NCBI GenBank assembly: GCA_024180945.1 | Contig: JAKSGN010000038.1 | Location: 2,046,001 to 2,110,000, forward strand | Reading direction: 5' to 3' | Origin: Macrophomina tecta | Lineage: Eukaryota > Ascomycota > Dothideomycetes > Botryosphaeriales > Botryosphaeriaceae | Length of the DNA: 64,000 bases | Shown: one piece after another, positions 11,320 to 22,800 of the stretch | Layout of the letters: each line of letters begins with the position of its first letter | How positions within the stretch are numbered: the stretch's first letter is position 1 | Notes under the pieces: generated by a model | Databases searched by the model: none | Seen by the model: only the letters and a program-made list of their open reading frames with translations | What the model was told of the DNA's origin: nothing | Program-made: the position numbers and the translations under genes

Positions 11320-14095
11320 TCTGCTGAGGAGGTGAGGTTAGTCTCTGCTGTCTGTGCTTCACTCGGTTCACAAAGACGGAGGCCAGGTATGCTTTGGAGG
11401 GTGGTGGCGCCGGCGTGATTCTGCTCGGAAACAAAAGTGGAACAACGAGACGGGCCAGCGGGGGTTTATGTTCCTCGCAGGTAGGATGGGGAGGATGAAC
11501 AAGAGGATTTTGCTTGGATCGAGAGGTTGCCTTGCGAGTAAAAAAAGCACCAGCACAAGGTTCGGCAATCCTTGACTGCCGTGGACACCCGAGGTGTGCT
11601 ATGCAGATAGCGCGGTGTTGCGGATATTGCGCCTGGGGCTGAGGCTAGGAAGGCGGCGGTTCGAGAGGTGGCGGAGGCATGACCGCGGGCAATAAATGGC
11701 GGTGGGCGGACGAAGCTTTGTGGGGATATTCTGGGGCGATTTGAGATGCCGGGCACGGCAGCCGGCGGCACAGCGAGGTGCGATTGATGGTGGAGGCGTA
11801 GAAGAGTCAGGGCGCGGGCCATCGAAGGGGTCAGCAGGAGGCTAATCGACGGCAGGCAGGCAAGAGCCGGCGACCTGGCCATACTGACCCCACACGCGCC
11901 TTCCTCCGCCGCGCCTGCCAGGGCCCGCTGCGGTCTTGGCGCGACTGCTGGTGCCTGGCTGCCTTGGGTGGGGCCTCGCGTCGCGCACCTTCCCCCACCA
12001 CCACCGCTGCGTCGCCTTCCTCCAACGCGTCGCTTTCCTCCAACGCGTCGCCCTGCTCCAACGCGTCGCCCACACCCGCCTCGGTGCTCAATCTCGCCAC
12101 TTCAAGCCTGCCAGTCACTCGCCATCAGTCTTCCATCACAGCCCCGTTCAGCACATGTTCGCGTACGCAATGTGAGCTCCGCGCCGCAGCCTCGGTCTGC
12201 ATATCGGACCCGTTCGGCACGTCTTCAAGCTCAGCATCCGCCGTTCAAGAGAACCCCGTCATGGCATACGGCGATGTTTGATCTTGGCCTGTTCGAATCC
12301 GGGGATCTGCGTTGGATTACAACCGCCGGCACAACTGCAGAAAACATATGCAGAGCTTTGCTCTTTGAGCTAGCCGTCGATGCTTGCTTTGAATACAGCA
12401 TTTGTGCGACATGACGGCTGGCTGAGTAACCTTCACTCAGCCGTTTTTGAGCTACGTGAGCCTTCTCATGTGCTGGCTTTCCATCCTGTCTCGTGTCTCC
12501 CAGGCGCAGAATACCGCTACGTTCGCCGGTGGCATTGCCCAAAAGCTGCACGTCGCCGGTCGTGTTATGCACCGCAAGAACTGGTCCGAATGCGCCTTCC
12601 CTTTTTCCCTGCCCGATAACTACCACTGCGTTTTCCCAGGTGGCGAGCATCGAATGATACTGCTGTATGTTGACAGGTGTATGACTTCATCAGAGCAAGC
12701 TCTTGCTGACAGGAGGCCGGCATCCAGATCGACCCATGTGCATGATATCTCACCCGTCCATGAGCCCGGACTTGCCACGCTCTTTGAGGCCGGTGCAGCT
12801 GCAGGAGACCGATTGAGGCCTGCCGTTATGTGACAGCACTTCGGCCCGCCGCGGGAGCACCCCATCTACCCGCGCACGTTCGTGGCTCCCGCCTATGCAG
12901 GGATTGCGCTTCTACTTGTACCGCGTTGATGTGCTTTTCGCGAGTCCAGCGGCCAAGCTAGGCATTTGCTCAGCGACCATGACAAAGCGCGAAATGCTCT
13001 CCGCCGCTTTCCTCCAGCCCGAGAGCCTTGGCCTCATGCTCCAGCGACTCTTCTGAACCAAGAATACGCACACCGCCAAATGCGGGTTGGCACGCCAGCA
13101 GCAACTTCCTGCAGAGCGCAATTCTCCGGCCGCTGCTCAAAAATGTGACGTCTCATCAAGCCGAGTTCCACACCGTTCTGCCGCCCCCGGCATCCTGCAT
13201 TTTACCGATCCTCACAAGCCACCCGCTTCGCCCTGGTTTGCTATCGGTGAGAGAACCTGCCGCAGAAGACATCCTCACCAGCAGTCAGTTGTAATATAGT
13301 ATCATAAGAACCGGTGAGTCACGGCGACGGAAGCGCCGTCTGGCTTGATAACTCTGGGCGGCGCTGTACAACCTTACACGACGGTCACATCATATGATCC
13401 TCATTGTGAGAGATTTGTCAGATGTGATGGCTCGCTGAGCCGAATTGAACCTCTAGAAGCACATGTTGACATTATTAGCCGGGGACTGTTTAAAAAAAAA
13501 AAAAAAAAAAGGAAAGAAAGAAAGAAAGATAGCCGGCCGAATTCTGCAAGCCTTCCTGAAGAGAATCAATTTCTTTACAGTTTCCCTGGCAGCAGTTTCT
13601 CTGGTAGTATGACCTGGATTTCGGGAATCTGACACCGCCTCAAATGGCAGCTCCACTGCTCCCTGCGATCAGCCGGATAGCTGTCGCCAGCCAGCCTACA
13701 CCTCCAATATAAAATAAAACAAATAAAAAAAAGGCAACAAGGCAACGAGTTCGACAAACATGACTTTGGATCGCCCGTGTATCAGGTATTTCCGCACCAT
13801 CTCTCGTTTCACAGCCCTTGCCTGCATATTCACACCGAGGCAAACTTTTGGCCTCGTTTGAAAGAAGAGCTCAAGCTGGGCTCAGGCTGTAACCAGACTT
13901 CGCCACCGTTCCCTCAGAAAAACCGTGCAGTACTATAGCTATATAACCATAGCTGCAGAGACATCTCATCCATTTTCTTTTGTTCTTTGTCAGACCCCGA
14001 ACTTGGAGCCTTTGCCCTCGTAATTTGATACTGCTGGACACCGGCAACATACCTCCACTCCCCATTGTCAACTTGAAACATCCCTACTCTTCATC
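11320..14095. other. Intergenic region with promoter space
   Basis: About 2.8 kb between two divergently transcribed genes. It contains an 18-bp tandem repeat carrying ACGCGT (12017-12070), an A/GAAA homopolymer-microsatellite at 13491-13528 and no convincing coding region. Open frames here lack recognisable domains. Confidence 0.55.
12017..12070. repeat. Three 18-bp tandem repeats, each with ACGCGT
   Basis: Units start at 12017, 12035 and 12053. Each ends CTCCAACGCGTCGC(C/T), so three ACGCGT palindromes are spaced exactly 18 bp apart. ACGCGT is the MCB core bound by MBF-type APSES factors in yeasts. Any role here is inferred. Confidence 0.7.
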
Positions 14096-14789
14096 ATGCA
14101 TTCTTCCCAGTCAGGATGTAGTGGTGAGGCCAATGGGCGTGCGCGTGCACCAATCGCAGTGAGTTCACCCCCTGTTTGGACGAGCCAAGCCGAAGTCAGG
14201 CAATGCCACCGGAGCAACTCCTCACAAAACCTCTTTTTATCAGTGCCTCCACTGCCGAAAACGTAAGATTAGATGCCAGGATAGGGATGCATCCGACAGA
14301 TGTCAGAACTGCCGCCAATTCGGAATCGAGTGCGTGTTCCAAAGGGTAAGTGTCTGACTTGGAACCCTGGCCTTGATCCTACTCTCATCAGACTGGCAGA
14401 TGGGCACACCCGTTGCAATGCCAGACGAATACACTTGGAGATCCAGCCACCAGCAAAATCGATCCGACCCGTGCAACGAAGCCTGTGCGCAAGCCGGCGG
14501 CCATGGCCACTCCTGGTCTTCTTGCGAGGCTTACGGCGCAGCTGACAACCCTTATTCATCGGCCACGGCTTACATTGGTCTGCCGCTCCAAGGAGCATGC
14601 GGGACTCAGCAGAGCTACCAGGTTGCCGCTAGTTTCTCCCCACAAGCCACTGGGTCAGCGTTGCTTCCTCCTCCCGGGAACCCTGCCCACAGATTTGCAA
14701 ACCCACCGGTCTGGCCGCCTCGGTTCCCTCCCCCGCTCGCCGAGGCTCCTCCATGCAAGCAATACTCAAGTGCGCCTAGCATGTACTAG
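14096..14789 (+). CDS. Small Zn(II)2Cys6 zinc-cluster protein
   Basis: Probable DNA-binding regulator. Three exons: 14096-14158, 14244-14345 and 14400-14789; 184 aa. Exon 2 is almost exactly the zinc cluster: Cys22-x2-Cys-x6-Cys32, an eight-residue loop, Cys41-x2-Cys-x6-Cys51, with the basic run RKRKIR between the first cysteines, as in Gal4-type fungal factors. Exon 3 is Pro/Ser/Gln/Ala-rich and ends in PSMY; I see no fungal-TF middle homology domain. A nearer acceptor at 14391 would put exon 3 in a frame of similar length but unnatural composition, so I chose the CAG ending at 14399. It is much shorter than usual factors of 500-900 aa, so it may be a truncated or accessory regulator. The target is unknown. 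Confidence 0.8.
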
Positions 14790-15682
14790 GACGCGAATAG
14801 ACAAGCAGGGTCTCAATATCGAGAGTATTCCGCGCACGTTAGCCTCCAAGCGTTAGTTCATCAACTTGCCTATGAAAATCCAGTCTGCTGATTTGTGCGA
14901 AAGATTTTGCGCTTGACAATCCTGGTGGCTCCGTACCCGACGTTATTTCACTTGCATTGGCACTTTTCAGATGATCGAATTTCTGAATTCAGACGGTTCA
15001 TCCTGTTTCTGTCACAGTCTCCTGTTGCCAACTAAATCTTTATCGGAGCAATCCTATTTCGTCATCTTATTTCCCACTATCTACATTTCTTTGTTCTGTT
15101 TGGATGTATACTCCAACCACAACCGCTGCTGTATTATAAGCTATCTCCTGAACCTTTCTTTTGATCAAGGTATTCTGATTGGACTTATTCTTTATCGCCG
15201 TCTCCGAGCATTCATACCAACAAATGCGTATCATTTTTCGAGCCGCATTCCAATGACTTTCAGTTTAACGCGGCAATACTATATATCTCATGTTCACCTT
15301 CTACCCCAAAAGCTTAACGTCAGAGCTCCCATCCTTCATGCAAGTCCCCGCATATTTAACTTTTTGTAAATTGCCCATCTGTAACAGAAGGATTGCCCCT
15401 CCCTTGCCCGAGAAACCACGATGTAGAGCTATGCATACACGACGCTTTTTCTTTCACCCCACCAATTCCCCCCGCCGGTAACTTGCGAGATCCGCAGCAA
15501 CACCCACCCACCCACCCACTCCACCTCCTCGACCCCACACCCTCACCCGCGCGCCCTGCATCGCCCAACCCGCCAATCCTGCCCTCCCCTGCCAGCAGCT
15601 TTTCTTTTTTTTTTTTTTTAAAAAAAAAAAAGAAAAAGACAACCTCGCACCATGGCCCCCTCAACAAACCATCCTCCAGCTC
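14790..15682. other. Intergenic region
   Basis: AT-rich at 14970-15370, then C-rich with a CCCA run near 15503-15522 and a T/A homopolymer palindrome near 15600-15636. I see no gene. Confidence 0.6.
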
Positions 15683-15940
15683 CTAGACCCATCCACTATG
15701 CTGATGATAGCCAACTTCCGCCGCCGCCGCCGCCCATGGCGTTATCCCGAACGGCAGCGCCCACATCAGCGCCCAGCCCACCAGCCCGATGAGCACGGAG
15801 TTCGACACGAACCCGGCGATGCGGTCAGTCGCCTGTCCGATCGACATGCTCGCCCGGTAGAGCGGGAGCGCGAGTAAAGGCATGGCCCGGCTGAGCAGCA
15901 CGCTCAGCAGGAAGGAGAGGCGCTTATGGGCAAAGGTCAT
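15683..15940 (-). CDS. Possible small membrane protein, unrecognised
   Basis: An uninterrupted 85-codon frame starting MTFAHKRLSFLLSV. It has a hydrophobic N-terminal stretch of about 30 residues and a second hydrophobic segment around residues 48-70 (VLIGLVGWALMWALPF). No family is recognised. The ATG is preceded on its strand by AACCCCGCC, and there are no neighbours to give context. The C-terminal Ala run comes from a GCC/GCG microsatellite, so it may be a chance frame. Confidence 0.25.
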   Translation of the reverse strand: MTFAHKRLSFLLSVLLSRAMPLLALPLYRASMSIGQATDRIAGFVSNSVLIGLVGWALMWALPFGITPWAAAAAEVGYHQHSGWV

Positions 15941-18303
15941 GGCGGGGTTTCAGGGGTTATGAAGAGGGTGTGCCAGAACTGGGGAGTGAGGGTTCTTGCT
16001 TTTTTTTCTTTTTTCTTTCTCTGTGAGGGGCATGAGAGCAGAAAGGAGGGATGTGGTTGCGGAGAAGTTTCGATCGGCTAGTGGAAGTGAATGGTGCTAG
16101 GTATGACTGCCGGGTGGAGAACTATCTGGTTCTGCTTGTGCTCGCTCTCGCGGGCGCGCTGATAGGAGGCATTTCGTCCTGTGTGATTGTGGGGAAATTA
16201 GTCTTCATGGCCTTGAATATGAGGCGAGGAAACTCTAGTCTTGTGGGAATGCCTTCCCCCTCCAGATAGAAAGGTGCCATTGTAGAGGTAGTTGTATATT
16301 TCCGTGAGCAGAATGTCAAACGATGGTTGAACAAAACCAAAATTTGGGAGTGGGCTGAATGGACCAGGGCGCAGAGGCAGGATGATGGGGGGTTTCTACT
16401 GTTTTTGGACATCTAGACCAAATGGGCTAGCGAACTGGAGGATTCTACGCTCAGCAGATCTTGAACGGGCAAAATTTCCGCCGAGCAATTGTGCCGCCCT
16501 CTTCCTTGCAGGGGCAGGCGTTCCATGCCGCGCCATCCAACATCACATTAGGCTCCGCTATTTCCAGCTGACAATGGCGTCAAACCTCTTCGTCGTGGCA
16601 GAGACCCATAACATGAAGCTTGAACCAGCTTGCACGTCTGTGATTGTACCAAGTATGGCCTCGGGTGTATCCCCTTAACCAAAGACAACCAGCTGCATTG
16701 GACGAATGAAGCGACGACACTCGACTTCCAGAGCCTCCATAGTCGGGCACACCATACCGACGTGCCCCTGTCATAGAGCGCCTTTAAATGTTAACGACTC
16801 TTATTTGTAGGATCATGCCGATCAGGTACCAGCCGCGTCATGGAAGGCGCGGCTCACATGCGAAGGTGCTTCAGCTGGCCTGAGATGCTTTCGGAGACCG
16901 AACAGGCGAAAGCACATGGTGGAGATATCAGGATCACCGCGAGGACCAGCGCCCAGGTGCGGAGGGACGACGTCAGATCGATCTCCCCATAGTAGGGCGT
17001 CCCCTTGGCGCCAAGCGGCGGAAATATGTACCGTGCACATGCAGTGGCCCTCCTGCGCCTTGCTCCGGAGCGGGCCCTACAACCAACCTGTGCCTTTGGG
17101 CCCTCCGCTGTTGTCCATGAATCGAGCCGCATCGCTTCACCTGGCGTTCCTTCCTCTCCCTGTGCCTGTTCTCGCCATGACCTCGATGCCCTTCGGAACC
17201 AGCAGGCGAGTAGGGCTGTCAGAGATTGACGAGGCTGCAGAACACATCGAAACAAGCAGCTTGGCACGCTTGACAGCTCACTCGGTGGCTGCTCAACCGC
17301 ATTAAGCCGGAAGACGACCTTTCACAAGCGTCGCAGACATTGCGCGGGATTCCCGAGTCAGGTTACCCCTTCGGTGTCCTCCGCTCCGTCTTCAGGCCCG
17401 CCCGCGACAGCTTGAAGGGTCGCGAGACCTTTGGCGTGCTGATGCAGCATCTGCTTCGCCGTTTGCTGCCAACAGGCTGCTTTGAGAAGTGCGGAAATAT
17501 ACTACTAGGTAGTGCTTTCTCAGCGAGAGGCGCTATACTCAAATGGGGTGTGCGGATGCTCGCGGAACCTCTACACCTCTCACACAGCTAAACTTAGCGT
17601 GCTCGCCCTCCGTTCAGGTCGGCTCGACTGCTACTTCCACCGCATAAGAGAGAACAAGTCCTGTCTGTCTGGTGGAAAAATAGTCTTGGTGCGCGCAGTC
17701 GAGAAACGCCGGCATCGCTGGCGGAAAGTTACGCATCGTCACACGTCGGCCCGCTTGTTTCCTTCATTTTAAGATAGAGCGCACGTTCGTTTCACATTGT
17801 GACGGAGCGTCTACTAAAGTCCGAGCCAAGACGGTCATAGCGGCGAGCTCCTCTACACCGGCACTCGCCCATTCATGCCGTTCTCTACCTACTTTTCGAG
17901 CCACCACTTCAGCTTACTGAGCCGGGGATGCCAGCTGAGATCCGTTTCGCTCGAGCCTCTTCTAGAATTCGACTGAGCGAGCAACAGCAAATGGAAACAC
18001 CAGACGCCCGTCTCCGCCAATCACCCTGGTGGGGATCTCTCTTGTTCGTCGCCTGGACTCCTGCCAAGTATTGTAGACCAGGAGCTCTGAGCCTGCTCGA
18101 CTAATGCACACCACACTCGACTGAATCAGTGAGCGGTTGTTTTAGCCTCCGTTCCCCAATCGACGGATTGCGCATCTCCTATTAAGCTCCGCCTGCCTCA
18201 TCCATAAAAAGTGCCGAGCGGTAGTTGAGAAGCAAGGCCTTCTTTCCCAACGCCACCCTCGCTCGTTCTTTTTTTCGTGGTGCTTTGAAAGAGTCTATCG
18301 ACC
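15941..18303. other. Intergenic region
   Basis: No convincing gene. A minus-strand frame at 16854-17267 ends in a hydrophobic stretch but has no homology I recognise. The right end holds the promoter of the BBE oxidase. Confidence 0.5.
18202..18211 (+). promoter_or_regulatory. TATA-like box of the BBE oxidase gene
   Basis: CCATAAAAAG lies about 95 bp before the ATG at 18304, in a CT-rich leader. Confidence 0.4.
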
Positions 18304-19815
18304 ATGGACTCGTCCCGCTCTTTCGGCAGCCTCAAGAAGCTGCTGCTTCAGTCCCTCGTTTTCGCCTCGGCCACCGCCCGCGCCGTCGCTCAGAACTCGA
18401 CCAGCCTCGAGGAGTGTCTTGGACAGGTCCAGGCAACCTTCGACGATGACGCGACCTGGGCCAACGAGACGTCCCCCTGGCAGCTGCGCATCCGGCCGCA
18501 GCCCGCGACCGTCGTGCACCCCAGCACGACCGACGACATTGCTCGGGCGCTGTCGTGCGCGCAGCAGTACAACCTGAAGGTGTCGGCGCTCAACGGCGGG
18601 CACTCGTACGGCGCGTACGGGCTGGGCGGCAACGACGGCGCGCTGGTCATCAACATGGAGAAGTTCACCGACATCAGCTACGACGAAGCCAGCGAGACGT
18701 GCACGTACGGCGGCGGCAGCCGCGTCGGCCCCGTCGCAACCTGGCTCTGGAACAACCACGGCCGCCACTTCCCGCACGTGCGTGCCAACTGGGTTGGTCT
18801 CGCGGGCTCGTCCATCGGCGCGGGCTTCGGCACGACCTCGCGCTTCCTCGGCACCCCGATGGACTACCTCGACAGCGTCGAGTACATGCTCTACAACGGC
18901 AGCATCGTGACCGCCTCGCGCACCGAGAACCCCGACCTCTTCTGGGTGGCGCAGGGCGCCGGCTCGTCGTACGGCATCCTGCTGTCGCTGACGACCAAGA
19001 CGTGGAAGCCGGTGCACCAGCAGGTCACCAACTTCACCATCACGCTGGGCAACGTGTCGGCCGAGGTCGGCGCGAAGGCGCTGCTCGCGATCCAGGAGTA
19101 CGCGCTCAACGAGGCGCCCGACACGTTCGCGATCCGCTGGTGGCTGACGTCGGTGACGCCCATGTCCGGCGAGGGCTACTTCTACGGCGCGCCGGCCGAC
19201 TTTAACGCAACCATCGCGCCGCTGCTCGCGCGTCTGCCGCCCTACGCCACCATCAAGACCTCCGTGCTCGACTTCTGGGACATGGAGGTCACCGCGTCTC
19301 CCGGCCTCAACGGCACCGCCGACACCTTCCCGCCCCGCAACATGTACCTGCAGGCCGTGGTGCTGCGGTCCGACGGCCCGCTGACGTACGAGAGCGCGTA
19401 CGCCCTCTACGCCAACACCAGCTTCGCCTTCAACCGCACCGACCTGACCAAGTTCGGCTTCCTCGACCTGTGGGGCGGCGTGTCGCGCGACATCAAGGAC
19501 ACCGACACGTCGTACGCGCACGCCGACTCGCTGTGGCTGATCCGCTGGGAGGGCAGGCTCGCCGCCGGCCTGTCCGAGTGGCCCGCCGACGGCATCGAGT
19601 ACATGCAGGGCGGCTTCCGGCCCTTCCTCGACCAGCTGACCGCCGAGGGCATCCCCATCCGCGGCTTCGTCAACTACCGCGACACCGCGCTGACGGAGCC
19701 CGAGTGGAGCGAGCGCCTGTATGCGGAAAACTACCCCCGGATGAAGGAGATCAAGGCGGCTGTGGATCCGCTGGGCATGTTCACGACGAACGACCAGAGC
19801 ATTCCGCTGCCGTAG
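18304..19815 (+). CDS. Secreted FAD-linked oxidase, BBE/glucooligosaccharide-oxidase type
   Basis: Single-exon gene, 503 aa. Signal peptide about 1-29 (cleavage near AVA-QN). An FAD_binding_4 domain of the VAO/PCMH fold follows, with the flavin-linking motif NGGHSYG (His100), then a substrate domain and the C-terminal BBE motif GFVNYRD and YAENYPRMKEIK. Such enzymes oxidise sugars or alkaloid-like substrates and release H2O2 outside the cell. The second covalent flavin link of bicovalent members needs a Cys in a CPxVG-like motif. Here that segment reads RANWVGLAG, so the Cys is replaced (Ala161 by my alignment) and only the His link is expected. Many N-glycosylation sequons fit secretion. Very GC-rich third codon positions explain long antisense frames. 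Confidence 0.93.
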   Translation: MDSSRSFGSLKKLLLQSLVFASATARAVAQNSTSLEECLGQVQATFDDDATWANETSPWQLRIRPQPATVVHPSTTDDIARALSCAQQYNLKVSALNGGHSYGAYGLGGNDGALVINMEKFTDISYDEASETCTYGGGSRVGPVATWLWNNHGRHFPHVRANWVGLAGSSIGAGFGTTSRFLGTPMDYLDSVEYMLYNGSIVTASRTENPDLFWVAQGAGSSYGILLSLTTKTWKPVHQQVTNFTITLGNVSAEVGAKALLAIQEYALNEAPDTFAIRWWLTSVTPMSGEGYFYGAPADFNATIAPLLARLPPYATIKTSVLDFWDMEVTASPGLNGTADTFPPRNMYLQAVVLRSDGPLTYESAYALYANTSFAFNRTDLTKFGFLDLWGGVSRDIKDTDTSYAHADSLWLIRWEGRLAAGLSEWPADGIEYMQGGFRPFLDQLTAEGIPIRGFVNYRDTALTEPEWSERLYAENYPRMKEIKAAVDPLGMFTTNDQSIPLP

Positions 19816-22800
19816 GAGGCACCGGCGGTCGATGGGCTGAGGAGGACGAGGAAACTTCTTTGTAGATAGTTTTCGTTGGTGCATAGATTAGCAAGAGACG
19901 ACCAGCTCCCTTTTTATGTTCGGTGGAATATCGAGTGCTTTCCTGAATGCTGGAATACCTTTCTCTCTTCCGGACATGGCCTTTCTCCGCCGATGTGTTT
20001 GTGCCTACCATTGCCGTCAGGATTAAACCAGGCAAATCCTGGTTGAGCTCCCGCCTTTTGGCTTTCCAAGGTTAGAGGGCTGGATAAATAAGTCTAATGG
20101 AAACATGCGTGGCGTTTCGGGGAGATGGCATACGTGCGGTCAGCCGGCGAAAAGGGGCTCGTCGGACGCTAAGCAAAACGATCCGGCGGGCATGGTTAAG
20201 CTTATCGAGCGTAATTCTATCGCATCATTAATGGTACTGGCTGTTCAAATCTCTCGCAGAGCGTGTACTGGTGATGGAAGCCCTTGGGGGTGTAGTTGGG
20301 TAATTAAGAGGCCCTGGCGTACGCGGTCTCGGCTGAGGAATGCGAAAAGGAAATCGACCAGCCGGGGGGAGAGAGGGAATAGAGCGGTGCTGATTGAACT
20401 GTTGAGCGGTAGCCCTTCTCCAGGCCCGCTTGTTGTCGCCGAACAGTCCCTAATCGCTTCTCAGCAATCTGCGAGGTCCAATTGCAAGGACGCGACGAAG
20501 TGAGAGGGTGCAAGGCAGTCATTCATCCGTCTGCCGAGAAACAAGTATTTCTCAAATGCTTGTCAGGACCTCATTCTAATCCTCCGCATGCTAGAGGATT
20601 GGTTCAGTCAGGAAAGCGCCTGCGGCAATGTCAGGTAATCGTCGAAGGTCAGGAAGAAGCTTGGGACAAAGAAAGGTGTGGACTTGAGGGTGGAGGCAGC
20701 TTAGCCAAGGCAACCAGGGCACTTGAAGCCATGAACCGTCCAACTGTTGTGAACGGAAATTCGTGTTCAGGTTGAAGGATAAAGGAAAGGGGCATTCATC
20801 GCCCGATGAGCGGCGATGAGGATGGGACCTGACCGCGCCGTCGGGTTGGGCGCCTACATCAGCAGGATTACGAAAGCTGAAACTGGATTTGGAAGGCGCA
20901 CATGCTTCCCCTTCCGTCGTGCCATTGGCTTCTTCGCCCATGAAATCACTAGGCACCTGCGTACTCAAGGGATTCTCCGACCGGGTGCTGGGGGCGCAAG
21001 CTGCAGATGCGCAAATGGGGTCGAGGCATCCAGCCAGGCAAGAGTTCCCATGAGCTGTCTTCCTCCGCTTCATTCCTTCAGATCCACATTCGCACTCGAG
21101 CCTGCCGATGAGATCCTGGAATCGCCAGGATGCGTCTCAAAGGATATGCAGGCCCACTTGGAGATTGTGATCCGCTCAAGAATGCGTGTGCGGATTCCCC
21201 AGAGCGGAACGTGACCACCAGGGACACCAGATCATGCCGAACGCAAGGCTCAAGATATCGACTGCAGTGACACCCACTACCGCCGTCCCGAACGCACGAA
21301 GTCGTGACCTGCCGCATCAAAATCAGCCAAGTTCTTGGCCAGACGTTGGAAGATGAAGTCGGCGACCAGACTCAGCAAGCAAGCCGGTCGGTCAGCGCGA
21401 GGCTTTGGACGCTCCAGGCCGCAGACAGGGAGGTCGGGGAAGCAAGCTTAGCATGCGGTGCTACAAAGCAGCGACTCGGTGTGGCTCCAGATCAGCCAAG
21501 GGCTTGGCCAGACGTTCGAGGGTGGTGCAGGGTGTATGGAACGATGCCATATGACGGGTCTTTTGGTCGAGAAATGGCCGGCGGTCGGGGTGACGGGCTG
21601 ATGCGCGAGCTGTGCGGGAATAACCTCCTTGCATGGCGAGACCGCAGTATCGGGCCAAGCAGTAAATGGGCTTGCGTCTAAGCACACAAGATATCGCCCT
21701 CAACGAAAGCGGAATCTCGACCCGAGAAACCCTGGCCGCTTTCTTCTTTGCGAAGCTGCAGGCAAAGAAAGAAAGGCTGAAGGCGTGAGTGCGCGTCGGC
21801 GTGGGACGCGTGCGCGCCATGTCGACGCCGCAAGACATCCTGAGCTGCGCCGCCTCAACGCCGTATTGAAGCCTCAACTATAGGGGTGCATGTTGAGCGC
21901 ATGTTCCCGCGCCTCAAATGGTCATGCCGCATGTGAGGCAGCTGACTCCGGATTGGTCTCGGCCATCCAAAGCTGGCTGGACGCGCCGCTTTCGGCCTTT
22001 TCATGGAAAGCGGGTTCGCAGCTGCGTCCGACTGTGAGGAGTCAAAACATGGAAAGCACTTGTATTCAAGAATCGGGAACTCGATGGCTTCGTTTCAGCC
22101 GTTGTGGCCCGAACGACTTCCAGCAGCAATAGAAGGCCAGCTGGCGTTTTGGATCTTGACGAGAGAGAGAAAGAGAGCTGATGTAGAAGGATGAATCAAA
22201 TTCTCGACCATCGGCTCGAGCACAGAAGCATATGGTGAGACGGAGACGGTCTCAAGAGCCTTTCCGGCGGGCGGATGCAGCATCTCGTCAGCCGTCACAG
22301 AGCGCGACTCGGGATCATCAGCGGAGTGCAGCGGTGGGAATAAGGTTATCTCGGAGGCCGCGATGAGGGGGCAAGGATCGTGGTGAGTACACAGCGCTGA
22401 CCTGTGAGCGCGAGGCGGATCGAGGGCTGGAGCGGACACTGGCGAGAGGATTTTGCAGTGGTTCGGTGCTGGCGTCTCGCGGATCCGCGGAGTTAGCGGC
22501 CCGGCGCCTCACCTCATCAGGCGGACCAGACATGGCCTGGACTCCCACGCGCGCTCAATCGACGGGCGTACTGTTGGCGAAGAAGAACGCACTTCACACC
22601 ATGAGCTTGCAAGCGGTTCTTCGCACCCACAGTCACGCGTTCTCCATGGGGAAATGCTTTCAGGATCTCCGCGATCTTTGATTGGCTGCTGGTGATGGGT
22701 TAGTAGATTAGGCCTAGCGTCTTGGCGAATTCGCGCAATGATCGGGAGGGCAGCGGCTGCACTAACGCGCAACACCTCCCCGACGTGGTCCAATGCCCAC

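Noticed and set aside
12285..12315. TTCGAATCC motif resembling a tRNA T arm
   Set aside because: No matching acceptor, D or anticodon arms around it.
14391..14856. Alternative reading of exon 3 of the zinc-cluster gene
   Set aside because: The acceptor ending at 14391 gives a frame of unnatural composition; the acceptor ending at 14399 gives a Pro/Ser/Gln-rich tail typical of such factors.
18295..19884. 529-codon frame antisense to the BBE oxidase
   Set aside because: It results from GC-rich third positions of the sense gene; Arg/Val/Gly-rich, with no domain.
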